A DNA stretch of 64,000 bases from Andrena cerasifolii (Eukaryota > Arthropoda > Insecta > Hymenoptera > Andrenidae). The DNA lies in contig NC_135132.1 in NCBI RefSeq assembly GCF_050908995.1, positions 8,303,001-8,367,000 on the forward strand. Direction: 5' to 3'. The translations under genes and the position numbers were made by a program. Numbering within the stretch: position 1 is the first letter of the stretch; every line of letters begins with the position of its first letter. Of the stretch, positions 11,601-22,980 are shown one piece after another. Below the pieces are notes generated by a model. It was not told the DNA's origin and ran no database searches. It was given only the letters and a program-made list of their open reading frames with translations.

Positions 11601-13869
11601 CGAAGGACTCTGACTCCAGGAGAAGCTCCGACAACTCGTCCACCCCAAAAGTAGCTCCCGTGGACAACCCTCTGTCCAACTTCACCATCACGACCTACAG
11701 CAGGCAGAAAAATCTGAACATATTCGAGGAGGTGGAGGAGCAGTCTCGCAGGAAGAATGCGGACGACAGGTTCGTCAAGTCGTTCGCGACGTTGTCCAGG
11801 AACAGAAGCAACTCGGACGAGCTTGAAGACAGAGGATCGAAGGAGTTCAACGCGGGAACGCTGCAGGGGAAGAGGAGGGTGAACGCTGAAGACGAGGGGA
11901 AGAAGCTGGAACCAAAGACGCAAACGGACACCTCGCAGAGGTGGCAAGCTGGCAATGAGAAGGGCAACGTTCAGAGGTCCAAGAGCTACGCGTCGGTGTG
12001 CGACAAGCCCGAGCCCCAAAGGGACCCGCCTCAGGAGGGTGTCAGGAATGGCGGGCACGCGGAGGAAGCGAAGGATGCTGGGGTGAAGAAGGCAACGAGC
12101 ATCACCAGCCTGAATGCTACTGCGCCTACGGGCAACGAGAGGTTCTCCCAGTGGAGGGAGAAGATTTTGAAGCGGCAAGAGGAACCTACCAAAGAAAAAC
12201 AACTGCAGTCTCTACAGGTGCGTACTGTTAGTGATGAGATCCGAAGCACTTCGAAGCGCTTTGAATCTATTTATATGACAAAAACTTGGAAGCACTTTCA
12301 AAGACTTTCAAGACCTTTCAAGAGTTTCAAGCTTCGAGACATGTTGGAAGTAGTTCAAAGTTTTCGTCATATATACAGCGCTTCAAAGTGCTGTGCTTCA
12401 GATCACATCACTAAGCACTGTTACATAAAATCTACCCGCAGTGTGACAATATTTCGCAAGCTAAACTCGTTCTGATAACTTTCAACGATTCCCCAGGTGC
12501 TGAAGAGCATTTTGCCGCAGTTGAAGAACGCTCAACAGGCGGAGGAAAATGTGCCCAAAGAATCTGATGACACAGTATTACCAGAGAAAACGAGGTACGC
12601 TTTCTAAGTCCAAGTGAAAGTAATTAAAGTAGCGTAGATTCTAGCGACGAGTTTCTTTTAGGCCCGAGACTGCGTCTACCGAACATTCGGTCGAGTCGAG
12701 TGTAGTTTCGGCCCGCGACTCTCGACCAGCGCCAAGCAGCAAGGATCTGGAGCCGGGGTCGAAGAAGCCGCCACCAGAGACGAGTGCAAAGCGTTACACT
12801 TATTCCGGCCCTCCCGCGATCAGCTTGGGCAGCTGGTCGGAGCGACCCAGCGTCAATATCCAGATCAAAATGGACACGGACTACAAGCTGGGACTGAAGA
12901 GAGCCAGTGGCAGGACCATTGTAAATATAAACGGTACGAGGGATGAGATCGACGGCTCGAATTGCGCCGAGGATTCCATGAAGCCTCGTGACAAGGGTAA
13001 GATCGAAGTTGCGCCTTCGGAGAGGAGGGAGCCGAATGAACTAGCCCGGAAGCTGATCACGCACACGACAGCGTCAGGCTTCAAGAAGCCAGTTCTGAAC
13101 AGGCTCGCCTCGGAGGCAAAGCCGCCGGGCGGCGAGAAGCCTGTGGTGACGGGGGTGGAGCTGAAGAAGAGCTTCGCCGAGGGCAGCGCGGTCGACACCT
13201 CCCCTGTGAACTTCAAGGAGCTGACCAAGGCGTTCGGCCAGGACGTCTGCCTCCGGCCGAAGCCCAAAAGGTCCACCTTGACCAGGCGCTCGGATGTCCA
13301 GGTCGAAAGTGACCCCGGGAAACTGAATGGGCACTGTGGTCCCGAGAAAAGCAACTCCAGCGATCAGTACCTGACCAACGACCAAGACACTAGGCCCAAG
13401 AGGTTCACTTCTGTCGTTGGCATACACCCGCAGAATCAGGGGAACTTCCCTTTCAGAAACGGGAACCTGCCTGTGGTGAAGGGCTTCAAGATCTCGAGCG
13501 CCAAGCTCGACCAGAATCAAAACAGGGAAGCCTCCAAAGAGCCGCGCAATGGTGTCCCGAAGCCTCCGACTATGCCTGTTATCACCGGCGTCACTTTGAA
13601 GAACGCCAGGCCCAAGTCTATGCCTGTCCAGGTCGACCAGAGGGACGTGTTGCTGGAGTCGATTAGGAACTTCGGAGGCCGCGAGAACCTGAAGAGCGTA
13701 AGCATTTCAATTTCACGATGTGTGTTATTCGTGAAAGATAGTTGATCGGTAGATTTGAGCGGAAGCAACAGGGATTTGGGACTAGAAAAAGTATCGTTCT
13801 TGAGTCATCAAGGCCTCGTCTATTTTGCTTAACAAGATTTTATGCTTGCAGGCTACGGAAAGATGTTAA
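5623..13869 (+). CDS. Cobl: Cordon-bleu (COBL) homologue, 3' part of gene, eight exons visible
   Basis: Cordon-bleu proteins bind actin monomers through WH2 motifs and promote filament nucleation at the cell cortex. Exons: 5623-5978, 7308-7590, 7654-8424 (or to 9003, or running to a stop at 9147-9149), 9661-10545, 11022-12217, 12497-12594, 12662-13697 and 13852-13869. All junctions are GT-AG and the phases agree; the joined long form is 1547 codons including stop. The first exon enters mid-codon, so the N-terminus lies upstream and was not found. Seen: an opening segment like the COBL ubiquitin-like domain (LDLSLSLQDYHLQEVTLYAK), a KAP-type basic-proline motif (KKRTAPPPPANRP), a Ser/Glu-rich middle, conserved-looking patches such as DWEYQLPAPPSAFRD, and a C-terminal WH2 motif (LLESIRNFGGRENLKS) completed by the last 6-codon exon. 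The family call rests on these motifs. Which splice form dominates is inference. Confidence 0.85.
6601..7185 (+). mobile_element. Mariner/Tc1-type MITE, copy 1
   Basis: It begins CAGTGGGTGGCCAAGTTATT and ends TTTGGCCACTCACTG, flanked on both sides by TA. It lies in COBL intron 1. A second copy in the opposite orientation is at 33.3 kb, and internal sequence is alike, so this is one family of non-autonomous elements. No transposase is visible. Confidence 0.8.
7591..7653 (+). other. 63-nt in-frame mini-intron inside COBL
   Basis: This stretch starts GTAATA after a CAG and ends TTCCGCAG. It is exactly 21 codons, has no stop, and joining its flanks keeps the frame (Ser-Ala-Gly-Leu-Arg-Lys). Its translation is hydrophobic (PLILLLIEPP), unlike the polar protein around it. 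That suggests an intron that can be retained without breaking the frame. Only transcripts can tell. Confidence 0.55.
8425..9149 (+). other. Alternative COBL coding extension ending in its own stop
   Basis: Splicing to the exon at 9661 needs a donor one base into a codon. Two fit: GTGAGT at 8425 (strong) and GTAGGG at 9004 (weaker). Reading past both stays open with convincing protein sequence (PPPPGLVSREESTESWNRF) to a TAG at 9147-9149, giving a C-terminus of Glu-Phe-Val. This implies a short isoform with no WH2 motif and a possible PDZ-binding tail. The open frame is seen; the isoform is inferred. Confidence 0.6.
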
Positions 13870-14867
13870 GCCGCCCTCCACTGCCAGGTAACGGTAATTT
13901 ATTACTGTTGAAGGGGGTCTCTTCTCGAGGGCAGCATCGGTGGCCGAGAATACCATCCGAAGGATGTCTTTTGGTGCTCTAAATCATGGAAGTAGTGATA
14001 GGGGACGGTCAAGGAGGAGCCTCGAGGAGAAGGAAATTATTTATTTATTAAATCCTCCCGTTGATCGTCCGACTTGTCCCAAATGATCCCATTCGTTTAG
14101 TGGCCAGTAGTCTGTACCAGGTCCTGTCCATCCGCCGATACGCGCCTGCCTCTTCTACTTGCAGCAGCGGAGTCGGGGGGGGGTGGCAGTCCGGTGTTGA
14201 CAGTCGGGCCGCCGTCAGTCGCTCACGTGTACATATCGTGTGTAAAAAGTCGAACAGCTGAAGGCGTTATCGGTAGATGATCGAAAATGTACATAATCAC
14301 TTAGTAGTGTGAAGTTTTCGGATCGAAGCAAGCGCGAACGGGGAGAGTCTTACAATCGTCGCGTCCAAATAGTCAACGGACTGTCGAAGTTCGTTAGTAA
14401 CGGTTTTGCTCATTACACGACGCAGTCCATGCAGTTTTTGTTAAGTTTTTTTTTTTTCCTCTTGTATCTTTTAGTTGGCCCAACCATTCGGCTCTAAACC
14501 TCCGAATGATCGAGCGATCGTTGGGCCCGAGTGGTTGAGCGAACATTGACTAACAATGTCCTAATCCTTTACGATTAACATTTAAGTTTCTATCACTGGG
14601 ACCAAAGGTGACGTCTTTTATTTTACGTACTTGTACAACGAACCTAGATGCGGTAGGTAGGGTGTGTGTGTAACTGTCGAATAGTTTCTTTTCCTTTGTC
14701 GAGAAATTCTGGTCAGTCGAGTGGAACTGAGAGTCGGGGGGGGGGGGGGGGGAGGGGGTGTTAAAGATTGGGGGTTCTAACTTTTGTTCGTGCGGGAGGA
14801 AGAGCTGTTTAATAACCGACTTACATTATCTGTGTTCGAAACGTTTACGTTACTGTCGAAATCATTG

Positions 14868-14907
<40 letters not shown>

Positions 14908-15330
14908 GAGAGAGTTCCGTTAAAGAATTTTGTTGTGCGGGCATTGTAATAAAGTTTGAACAGTTGGATGGAAAATATATTGTTGTGTTGATGTTTCGTG
15001 GCGTTGTTTTGGGGAACAGGCAATTCGAGGAGGATTGTTGTCGTCATTAGTCAACGAACCTGAAATATTTAGTCGTTTTAAGGATCGGGGAGTATTTTAC
15101 GGCAGGTAATCGTGGCGGAAGAACGTATTATACTGTAAATAGCGTATAATGTCAATACTGTATTTAATATTTTCCTTACGTGAGAAATATATTACGGCGA
15201 CAATTCTATTTGCACCAATTATCATTCATAGTGTCGTTAAAATTACAGAGGAAGAAACCCAGGGAGAGAGGCAAAACAAGGGTCGCATAATTAATGTAAA
15301 TACTTTATTCCTTGGAGAAATACCTTCGTA
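13870..15330 (+). other. Probable COBL 3' UTR
   Basis: This follows the COBL stop with no new reading frame of note. It holds a G-run at about 14737-14752, a (GA)n microsatellite at about 14871-14902, a poly(A) signal AATAAA at 14948-14953 and a Pumilio-like TGTAAATA at 15134-15141. The true 3' end is not known. Confidence 0.4.
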
Positions 15331-15756
15331 CAAGTGTCCTTAAAATTAAATACCATTCATGTCCGCGTTTTGTACAAAATAGCACCTGTTCTCCGTTTAC
15401 GCCGGAAGACCGACGATCGATATAAAAATAATTTTGCTACTTGTTGCACTCGTCCATATTGCAACGTACGTGTTAGATCTCCTTCGAAATGTATTTTAAA
15501 CGTACGAATATAGGAAGTTAATATCTTAGAAGTAGGTGATAGGCACAGCGAGCTTACGAACTAACGATCTTATTAAATATATCGCCATCACAATGGGAGA
15601 CATATTGCCGGATCTAGTGTATTGCCGTCAACGAATCGCAGATCCGAAGACATTAATAGCGTGAAGAGTACTTTTCGTACTATACTTGAACAGCGACAGG
15701 TACAGTTACACTTCCCATAAAAGATTGCACTAAAGATAACAGAAGTAGAGGTGTGC

Positions 15757-16100
15757 GAGAACCCGAAAATGTCGGGTCAACAATGCCTCTGCACTTTTTC
15801 GGGTCTTCGGAAACCCGACCCGATATCTTCCCGACATTGGGTGCATTCAGCGGACTCAACCGTTGAGTACCCGCTCACTGATTTTTCGCTGAACGCTACC
15901 GCTCAGTTGCTCGCATCTCAACACGTTTAGTGATCGGTCGCCATGTTTTGTGGCTTAAATAAAGTCCGCTAATTTTACGGGACGTTGCTACAAATATCGC
16001 TACCCTCCCAAGTGTCGTTCAGCGGAACTGATCAGGGCTGATCATCGTTGAGTTCTCAAGGGCTGAGTTCGCTAAACGCACCCATTTTCGGGTTCTTGCG
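15757..16100. repeat. Foldback element with AACCCGAAAATG ends
   Basis: GAACCCGAAAATG near 15760 pairs with CATTTTCGGGTTC near 16084. Inner arms around GGTGCATTCAGCGGACTCAA pair with TTGAGTTCTC...GCACCC near 16050. It lies just past the XXYLT1 stop. Confidence 0.6.
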
Positions 16101-16158
16101 CGCCTCCAAACTGAAGAGATCTTACATCGTCATGGTAGTAAACCCACCTGCTCGACGA

Positions 16159-18576
16159 TCAGTCATCGGGTATCGGAGTATTGCAATTCCCGTGCCACAA
16201 TTTAGTCTCCGAGTCGCACCTCGAATAATTCCCAAACACGTCTGCATAGCCGCGGTCCCTCCACCAAGTACACAGCTGCCTGTTCCATCCGCAGTCGATA
16301 GTATGGATCAGTTCAGGCCTCTCCATTCCCAAGAGCGTATAAAAATCTTGGTCTCCCAAGTGCCCCTAGAAACAAATCATCAAATACAACACCTCATCAA
16401 AACCCGAGCCTCTGCAATCAGTGATGGGCGTGATATCGCTCAAGCAGTATCGATACCTAGCGGTGAAATATCATGGTATCGCAAGCACGTATGAGTACGT
16501 AGGTATCGGAAGATATCGATATTATTCGATCCTGAATCAAGCATGCATAGGTATCGAAACAGTAATGAGTACTTGGAAAGAATAGTTTCCCAAATGATAC
16601 CTAAAAAATAGTATCGATCCTTGAAACTCGACTGACTTTGGATCCGACGATGAGCATACGAAGTCTCGCGATAAGGGAAATGAATCGTTTATTAATCGTT
16701 TATCGTTTATTTACGATATCTTTTGGTCGATTTCTTTGTTTGCTAATTAACTCGACTGTTTCAAGATATCATTTGGGAATCGATTCTTTTCGATACCTAA
16801 ACTACTCGTTACTGTTTCGATACCTATGCATGTTGATTCCGGTTCGAATAGTATCGATACTTTACTGTTGCTGTAATACCAATTCCACTCACAAGGGGAG
16901 GACACCATGTGATAGACATCGATTTTGGCCGGTATTCATAGTCGCTACTTATTCTTAAGCAAATGCTTAAGCATTCGGCATCCTTTATTAACTTCTAGGT
17001 TAGTAGAGGATGCCGCATGCTTAAACATTTGCTTAGGAATAAGTGGCGACTATGAATACCGGCCTTTTGATGAGCCTTGGCACGATGGATCTATGTCGAA
17101 AATAAGTAAATAGGTGTCCGAGCGTTTCAGCCAACAGGATTTCCAACAGATTTCCCCAAGTTAAAAAAAAAAGAATTTATAAACAAAATTTATATATTTT
17201 TTTTTAACGTGGAGATATCAAAAGGCACCCCGACGCCTCCAAAAGGGAATTCCCCGCGGGCGCCAGGGTAATTGTGGAAATTTTACCCACTAAACCCCCA
17301 CGGCCACTATGAAATTTTTAATAATTTACATGTAAATATCTCCATTATTAAAACCTGTCGGCTGAAACGCTCGGACACCAATCTACTTATTTTCGACAGA
17401 GCTCCATCGTGCCAAGGTTTATCAAAATCGATGTCTGTCCCCTAGTATCCTCCCCTCGTCAGTACTCATTTTAGCTCCACTGGTATCAAATGCCGATACC
17501 AAGTACTTACAATTTCGATACCCATCGAATCTTCCAAACTAGTACTTTGGGTATCGAACTACTTGAAACTCACGAGAAAGACGGGAATGACGCCCATCAC
17601 TATCTACAATCCATGCTCCATCCGCTACCTTAAAATGATATTTCTCAGTCATCGCATCAACGTTCTCCTGCCTAACAATTCGATTATACACAGAAGAATT
17701 GCGCAATCTATCCAGATTAAACAGCACCACCCCGCTGTTGAAACCAGGATACCCTCCCGACCTCGAAGGTTCTCCGAACAGAGTGTTCGGGTGTTTATTC
17801 CGGTACAGATACAAAACGTGTCTGTAAACCGGAGTGAGCTCCGGAGCGAGGCCGAACAGAGCCTGGCTCCCGAAGCGATCGAACTCTCGGAAGAGCTCCT
17901 TGATATCCTCGCGGAATTTAGTGTCCGCGTCGAACATCGCCGCCAGGCTCTGCTCGGCCGGGGCTATTCGATGCAGCCCCAGGGATAAGAAAAACAAGGC
18001 GTCCGAGTAGTAGGTCCCTGGTTTGCTGCTGAAGTGCGGCGACATGACGGACACGATGTCCTCCAGCTGCGAAGCTAGCTCGTGCACGTCGTAGTAGTGC
18101 AGCTGGAATAAAGCGGTTGAATTATATCAGCTCGGAATCGGATGGAATGCTACGAGAGCAGACTGGACCGACGCTTTCACCTTCATGTACTTCCCAGTAG
18201 ACGAAAGAACCCCCTCGAGGACATTCTCGGCTACGTCTTTGCTGTCGACGTCGGTTATCACGTGGAAAGCAATGTCGACGGAGGAGACTCTGAGCAAAGA
18301 TTCCGCGAAGATCTCAAACTTCCGCTTCATTGGCGAGTTACTGGCGACTTTCGTGAATATGCACCAGACGTTGTAGTATACTTTTCTCTTCGAGCGACCG
18401 ATCGTGGAGGCTTTTTCCTCGCCAGGGTCGCTCGACTCTGTGGTCGAGGCGTTCTCCTGCTCGCGAGCGGCGCGCAGCCTCCAGTGTACACCATTTGACG
18501 TCTGGTAACAGTAGAACAGCACCAGGATCACAGCGAGAATCGTCAAGTTTAGGAGCACCTTGCGTAGCAAGAGCAT
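16159..18576 (-). CDS. XXYLT1: Xyloside alpha-1,3-xylosyltransferase 1, three exons
   Basis: In the ER, XXYLT1 adds the terminal xylose to the Xyl-Xyl-Glc O-glycan on EGF repeats of proteins such as Notch. Exons on the minus strand: 18576-18154, 18102-17629 and 16365-16159, all joined in phase 0, giving 367 residues (human protein about 390). Seen: an N-terminal type II signal anchor of about 20 hydrophobic residues, the GT8 metal-binding motif in FDADTKF, the block ELTPVYRHVLYLYRNKHP, then FNSGVVLFNLDRLR. Exon 2 ends at KYHFK and exon 3 opens GHLGDQDFYTLLG, which restores the family's conserved stretch exactly at the splice junction. The last intron (1263 bp) is filled with foldback elements. 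The family assignment is firm. Confidence 0.92.
16505..16862. repeat. Foldback element rich in GTATCGATAC
   Basis: The left arm contains GCATGCATAGGTATCGAAAC and the right arm its near reverse complement, GTTTCGATACCTATGCATG. Arms are about 90 bp. It lies in XXYLT1 intron 2. Confidence 0.75.
16888..17460. mobile_element. Long-armed foldback MITE interrupted by a second MITE
   Basis: GTGTCCGAGCGTTTCAGCC (about 17116) pairs with GGCTGAAACGCTCGGACACC (about 17360). Pairing extends outward through CCTTGGCACGATGGA to GACATCGATTTT at about 16917 and AAAATCGATGTC at about 17426. The left arm is broken by the 16929-17064 element. Confidence 0.75.
16929..17064. mobile_element. Palindromic MITE inserted in the left arm of a foldback element
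   Basis: The ends CCGGTATTCATAGTCGC and GCGACTATGAATACCGG form a near-complete hairpin of about 60-bp arms. Removing it rejoins the host arm at a TTTT tract, so it arrived second. Confidence 0.75.
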
Positions 18577-19574
18577 TTAATTATTCGCTCATCGTCGAGC
18601 TTCCTCTGTGCGGATTCTTCGCTCGAACTCATGCGAGTCTCGTTATTCGGCGTTGCGGATTGTACTCGGATCACGCTCCATGGCGATCTCGTTCTGTAAA
18701 TATGCAAATTAGAATGGAGAATTACGCAAATCGCCCGACGCAGTTCCGAGTGAACTTTTGCTGGTGTTTGCTGCGAGCTTGCGAAGTTGAGAATGGGGAA
18801 ATGATTACCGTCAGGTGATTGCGGTGGTGCAGTTGGAGCGAGAACACTTGTTCGGACTAATTCGGGTAGATGTTGCATATCACTGTCATTTCACGGAATG
18901 CGTAACTGAACTGTGCGTATATAGTGTTTGCAGAATTATAATTGTTATGGCGGTGCTAAGTTTATTTTGTAAGCGCGAAGGAGGATCGCGGTACAGATGT
19001 TTGTTGGGATTTGATGCAGATCTATGGATCCATGGAAATAGATCGAAAACAAAAACAAACCAACGTCGGTACAACTGGTTTCTGTAACCGTGGTTTGCAG
19101 GTATGGAATAGATTTTCACTTGGGGGATAGGAAAGACTCGTTTATCTATTTATTCGGTGTTTTGATGAAACTCCTTGAGATTTTGTAGATCTCTGAATCT
19201 ACTATTATCCATTCTGTGTAATCGTATAGAATGGTATTGTTGATTTATTGCGTTTTAAAATGTATTAAAAATTCGTTTACTTCATGGACCATGAAACGCT
19301 AGCACCGCGTAGCGGTGAAGGGAGTGAACTAATATCTGCGTTTGAATTGTGGAATATTGAGAACTGTTTTATTTGTTCATTTATCTGTATTCTGGGGTGC
19401 TAAGCTTCTTGTGGAGTCATAGTAATTCAGGCAGTTAGAACAACAACGGACTAACCTACATTAAAAAAAAATTTCCTATTGTACATCGATGGCTTACAAT
19501 TAGTGCACACATATTGAGAAGTGGCGCAGATGTTTCGAGACAGTGACTGTTTAACGAAGAGACGCAGAATTTTG
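18577..19574. other. XXYLT1 5' flank and gap
   Basis: It presumably carries the XXYLT1 promoter and 5' UTR. No TATA box or other gene stands out. Confidence 0.4.
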
Positions 19575-20225
19575 GAGCGCATTATTCCCTTTACTAATAT
19601 ATTTTCATACGTGACAAACTCTTTTAACGTTTCTCCCATGTTCAATAATAGACAAGTCAAGTTACTAAAAATATTTTTCAAGTTACTAATATATTATACA
19701 TTTCCTATGTACTTTACTGATATGTTAGTAGAATTGTACAGCGTTGAGATGTATTTTACATGAAATAAAGGGGAATTGTCTTAAATTAGGAAGATAATTA
19801 TATTCTTTATATGTTTTGCCTGAAATTAGTTGTATTTTCTATAATAGACAAATCTATTTGTTGTATTTTCTATAATAGACAAATCAGATTGCTAAAGATA
19901 TTTTCTTCTTGTTACAGATTAACCTTGGGAACATTTCTCGGTAGACAGGATTGAGGAACTTTAAGTGAGACAAATGATGGAAAGCTGATAGTGATTTTAT
20001 ACATAAAAAGAAGTGAAATTATATATTTTATACTTAATAATAATACAATATTAATCAGCATTCATTTCTACATACTTATATTAATTTATTGTAACACTGT
20101 AAAAGCCTTTTCTGCAAATAAAGTGGGAAAAACTTGAAAAGAACTGTATTATTATTTAGAAATACCTTTTACATATTCCTATCCAAATTCCAAACCTTTG
20201 CAGCTTCGATTCGCAACTTTAAAGG
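19575..20225. repeat. Left flank of the satellite, duplicated on the right
   Basis: TTACTAATATATTTTCATAC and, further on, CAGAAATACC-like and CCTTTTACATATTCCTATCC sequence recur at 22.99-23.28 kb in the same order. Confidence 0.75.
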
Positions 20226-22262
20226 TGACGCCTTTGAAACTGAAATTCAGAATACCTCTTTTCGCTTCATGCTCTCCTGATACCTGGGCCAAAATCTGGC
20301 AAAAATTTTCAGAACGCACAAAATAGGGCTACGTAACAGGAGAACATGATGTCGAAAGAGGTGGCACTAAGTAACGTCTTCGGAGAGAGAGAATCGAGGA
20401 TGCCTTCGAAGCTGAAATTCAGAATACCTCTTTTCGCTTCATGTTCTCCTGATACCTGGGCCAAAATCTGGCAAAAATTTTCAGAACGCACAAAATAGGG
20501 CTACGTAACAGGAGAACATGATGTCGAAAGAGGTGGCACTAAGTAACGTCTTCGGAGAGAGAATCGAGGATGCCTTCGAAGCTGAAATTCAGAATACCTC
20601 TTTTCGCTTCATGTTCTCCTGATACCTGGGCCAAAATCTGGCAAAAATTTTCAGAACGCACAAAATAGGGCTTCGTAACAGGAGAACATGATGTCGAAAG
20701 AGGTGGCACTAAGTAACGTCTTCGGAGAGAGAGAATCGAGGATGCCTTCGAAGCTGAAATTCAGAATACCTCTTTTCGCTTCATGTTCTCCTGATACCTG
20801 GGCCAAAATCTGGCAAAAATTTTCAGAACGCACAAAATAGGGCTACGTAACAGGAGAACATGATGTCGAAAGAGGTGGCACTAAGTAACGTCTTCGGAGA
20901 GAGAATCGAGGATGCCTTCGAAGCTGAAATTCAGAATACCTCTTTTCGCTTCATGTTCTCCTGATACCTGGGCCAAAATCTGGCAAAAATTTTCAGAACG
21001 CACAAAATAGGGCTTCGTAACAGGAGAACATGATGTCGAAAGAGGTGGCACTAAGTAACGTCTTCGGAGAGAAAATCGAGGATGCCTTCGAAGCTGAAAT
21101 TCAGAATACCTCTTTTCGCTTCATGTTCTCCTGATACCTGGGCCAAAATCTGGCAAAAATTTTCAGAACGCACAAAATTGGGCTTCGTAACAGGAGAACA
21201 TGCTGTCGAAAGAGGTGGCACTAAGTAACGTCTTCGGAGAGAGAATCGAGGATGCCTTCGAAGCTGAAATTCAGAATACCTCTTTTCGCTTCATGTTCTC
21301 CTGATACCTGGGCCAAAATCTGGCAAAAATTTTCAGAACGCACAAACTAGGGCTTCGTAACAGGAGAACATGATGTCGAAAGAGGTGGCACTAAGTAACG
21401 TCTTCGGAGAGAGAATCGAGGATGCCTTCGAAGCTGAAATTCAGAATACCTCTTTTCGCTTCATGTTCTCCTGATACCTGGGCCAAAATCTGGCAAAAAT
21501 TTTCAGAACGCACAAAATAGGGCTACGTAACAGGAGAACATGATGTCGAAAGAGGTGGCACTAAGTAACGTCTTCGGAGAGAGAATCGAGGATGCCTTCG
21601 AAGCTGAAATTCAGAATACCTCTTTTCGCTTCATGTTCTCCTGATACCTGGGCCAAAATCTGGCAAAAATTTTCAGAACGCACAAAATAGGGCTTCGTAA
21701 CAGGAGAACATGATGTCGAAAGAGGTGGCACTAAGTAACGTCTTCGGAGAGAGAATCGAGGATGCCTTCGAAGCTGAAATTCAGAATACCTCTTTTCGCT
21801 TCATGTTCTCCTGATACCTGGGCCAAAATCTGGCAAAAATTTTCAGAACGCACAAAATTGGGCTTCGTAACAGGAGAACATGCTGTCGAAAGAGGTGGCA
21901 CTAAGTAACGTCTTCGGAGAGAGAATCGAGGATGCCTTCGAAGCTGAAATTCAGAATACCTCTTTTCGCTTCATGTTCTCCTGATACCTGGGCCAAAATC
22001 TGGCAAAAATTTTCAGAACGCACAAAATAGGGCTTCGTAACAGGAGAACGTGATGTCGAAAGAGGTGGCACTAAGTAACGTCTTCGGAGAGAGAATCGAG
22101 GATGCCTTCGAAGCGGAAATTCAGAATACCTCTTTTCGCTTCATGTTCTCCTGATACCTGGGCCAAAATCTAGCAAAAATTTTCAGAACGCACAAAATAG
22201 GGCTTCGTAACAGGAGAACGTGATGTCGAAAGAGGTGGCACTAAGTAACGTCTTCGGAGAGA
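20226..22262. repeat. 170-bp satellite, about twelve copies
   Basis: The phrase GATGCCTTCGAAGC recurs at 20399, 20569, 20741, 20911, 21081, 21251, 21421, 21591, 21761, 21931 and 22101, with a degenerate first copy at 20226. Spacing is 170 bp, once 172. Each unit holds CATGTTCTCCTG and its reverse complement about 58 bp apart. Copies differ at only a few sites, for example GGGCTACG against GGGCTTCG. Confidence 0.95.
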
Positions 22263-22980
22263 AGTAGAAGCCTTGAGCGAAAGTCGATAGAGTTTGAGAG
22301 TAGTGAATGGCATATTTAAAGTAGTGCTTTAATGCGAAGATTTTTAAAACTACTCTGCGTGGAAGGATCTTTTTAAGTGTTCTTTTTAGCATGTCTTTTA
22401 TATGGGATTTGGAATAGGAAGGAGTAAGTAGAGCTCGTTAAATAAAAAAACTCTTTTACCACTTAGCTGCAATTTATTCAAATAAGTGAAATGCAATACA
22501 ATGAAATGTTACAAGTGTAACTGGGTTAGGTCTGGGTTAGGGGAGGGTTAGGGGTATCCGTTAGGGATTTCTCCACGTAAAAAAAAAAAAAAGGTCTGGG
22601 TTAGGTCTGGGTTCGGCTGAAGCAGTATCAGTCGAAAATGCAGCCGGTTTAACGTCTTCTATGTAAAAATTCCTTACCTGTAAAGCAGAAATATACACGA
22701 TTAATAATCGCTCTAGTTACAGTATGTGAGATTAGTTACATCGCATCTGCACACTCTAACTCTAAACATGTCACACATATACAAGCACGCACACACGCAC
22801 AGCATTTCACAGATTTCAGAGTACGTAGTTGCTGAATTGGCCGCTGCTCGTGTCGCACCCAACGTTACCGACTTATTCTAAAATAAGATTACAGTGCTAC
22901 GAGTGGTAGGAATTAATATTAAATCTTACCGGAAACATAAAATCTAAAACGACTAATTTCAATCAGCATGTTGCACAATA
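22263..22980. other. Spacer right of the satellite with telomere-like motifs
   Basis: No gene is seen. It contains GGGTTAGGTCTGGGTTAGGG at about 22523 and a second TTAGGTCTGGG at 22600. Confidence 0.5.

Noticed and set aside
11531..12202. 223-codon minus-strand open frame
   Set aside because: It is the shadow of a COBL exon; the product is a Leu/Arg-rich artefact.
20309..20833. Repeated 60-codon minus-strand frames in the satellite
   Set aside because: They recur only because the 170-bp unit repeats; they are broken by unit variants and have no start context.
20226..22262. CRISPR array
   Set aside because: Repeats are direct, 170 bp and without unique spacers, in a eukaryotic genome.
22521..22616. 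A true chromosome end
   Set aside because: The telomere-like motifs are few, degenerate and embedded in ordinary sequence on both sides.
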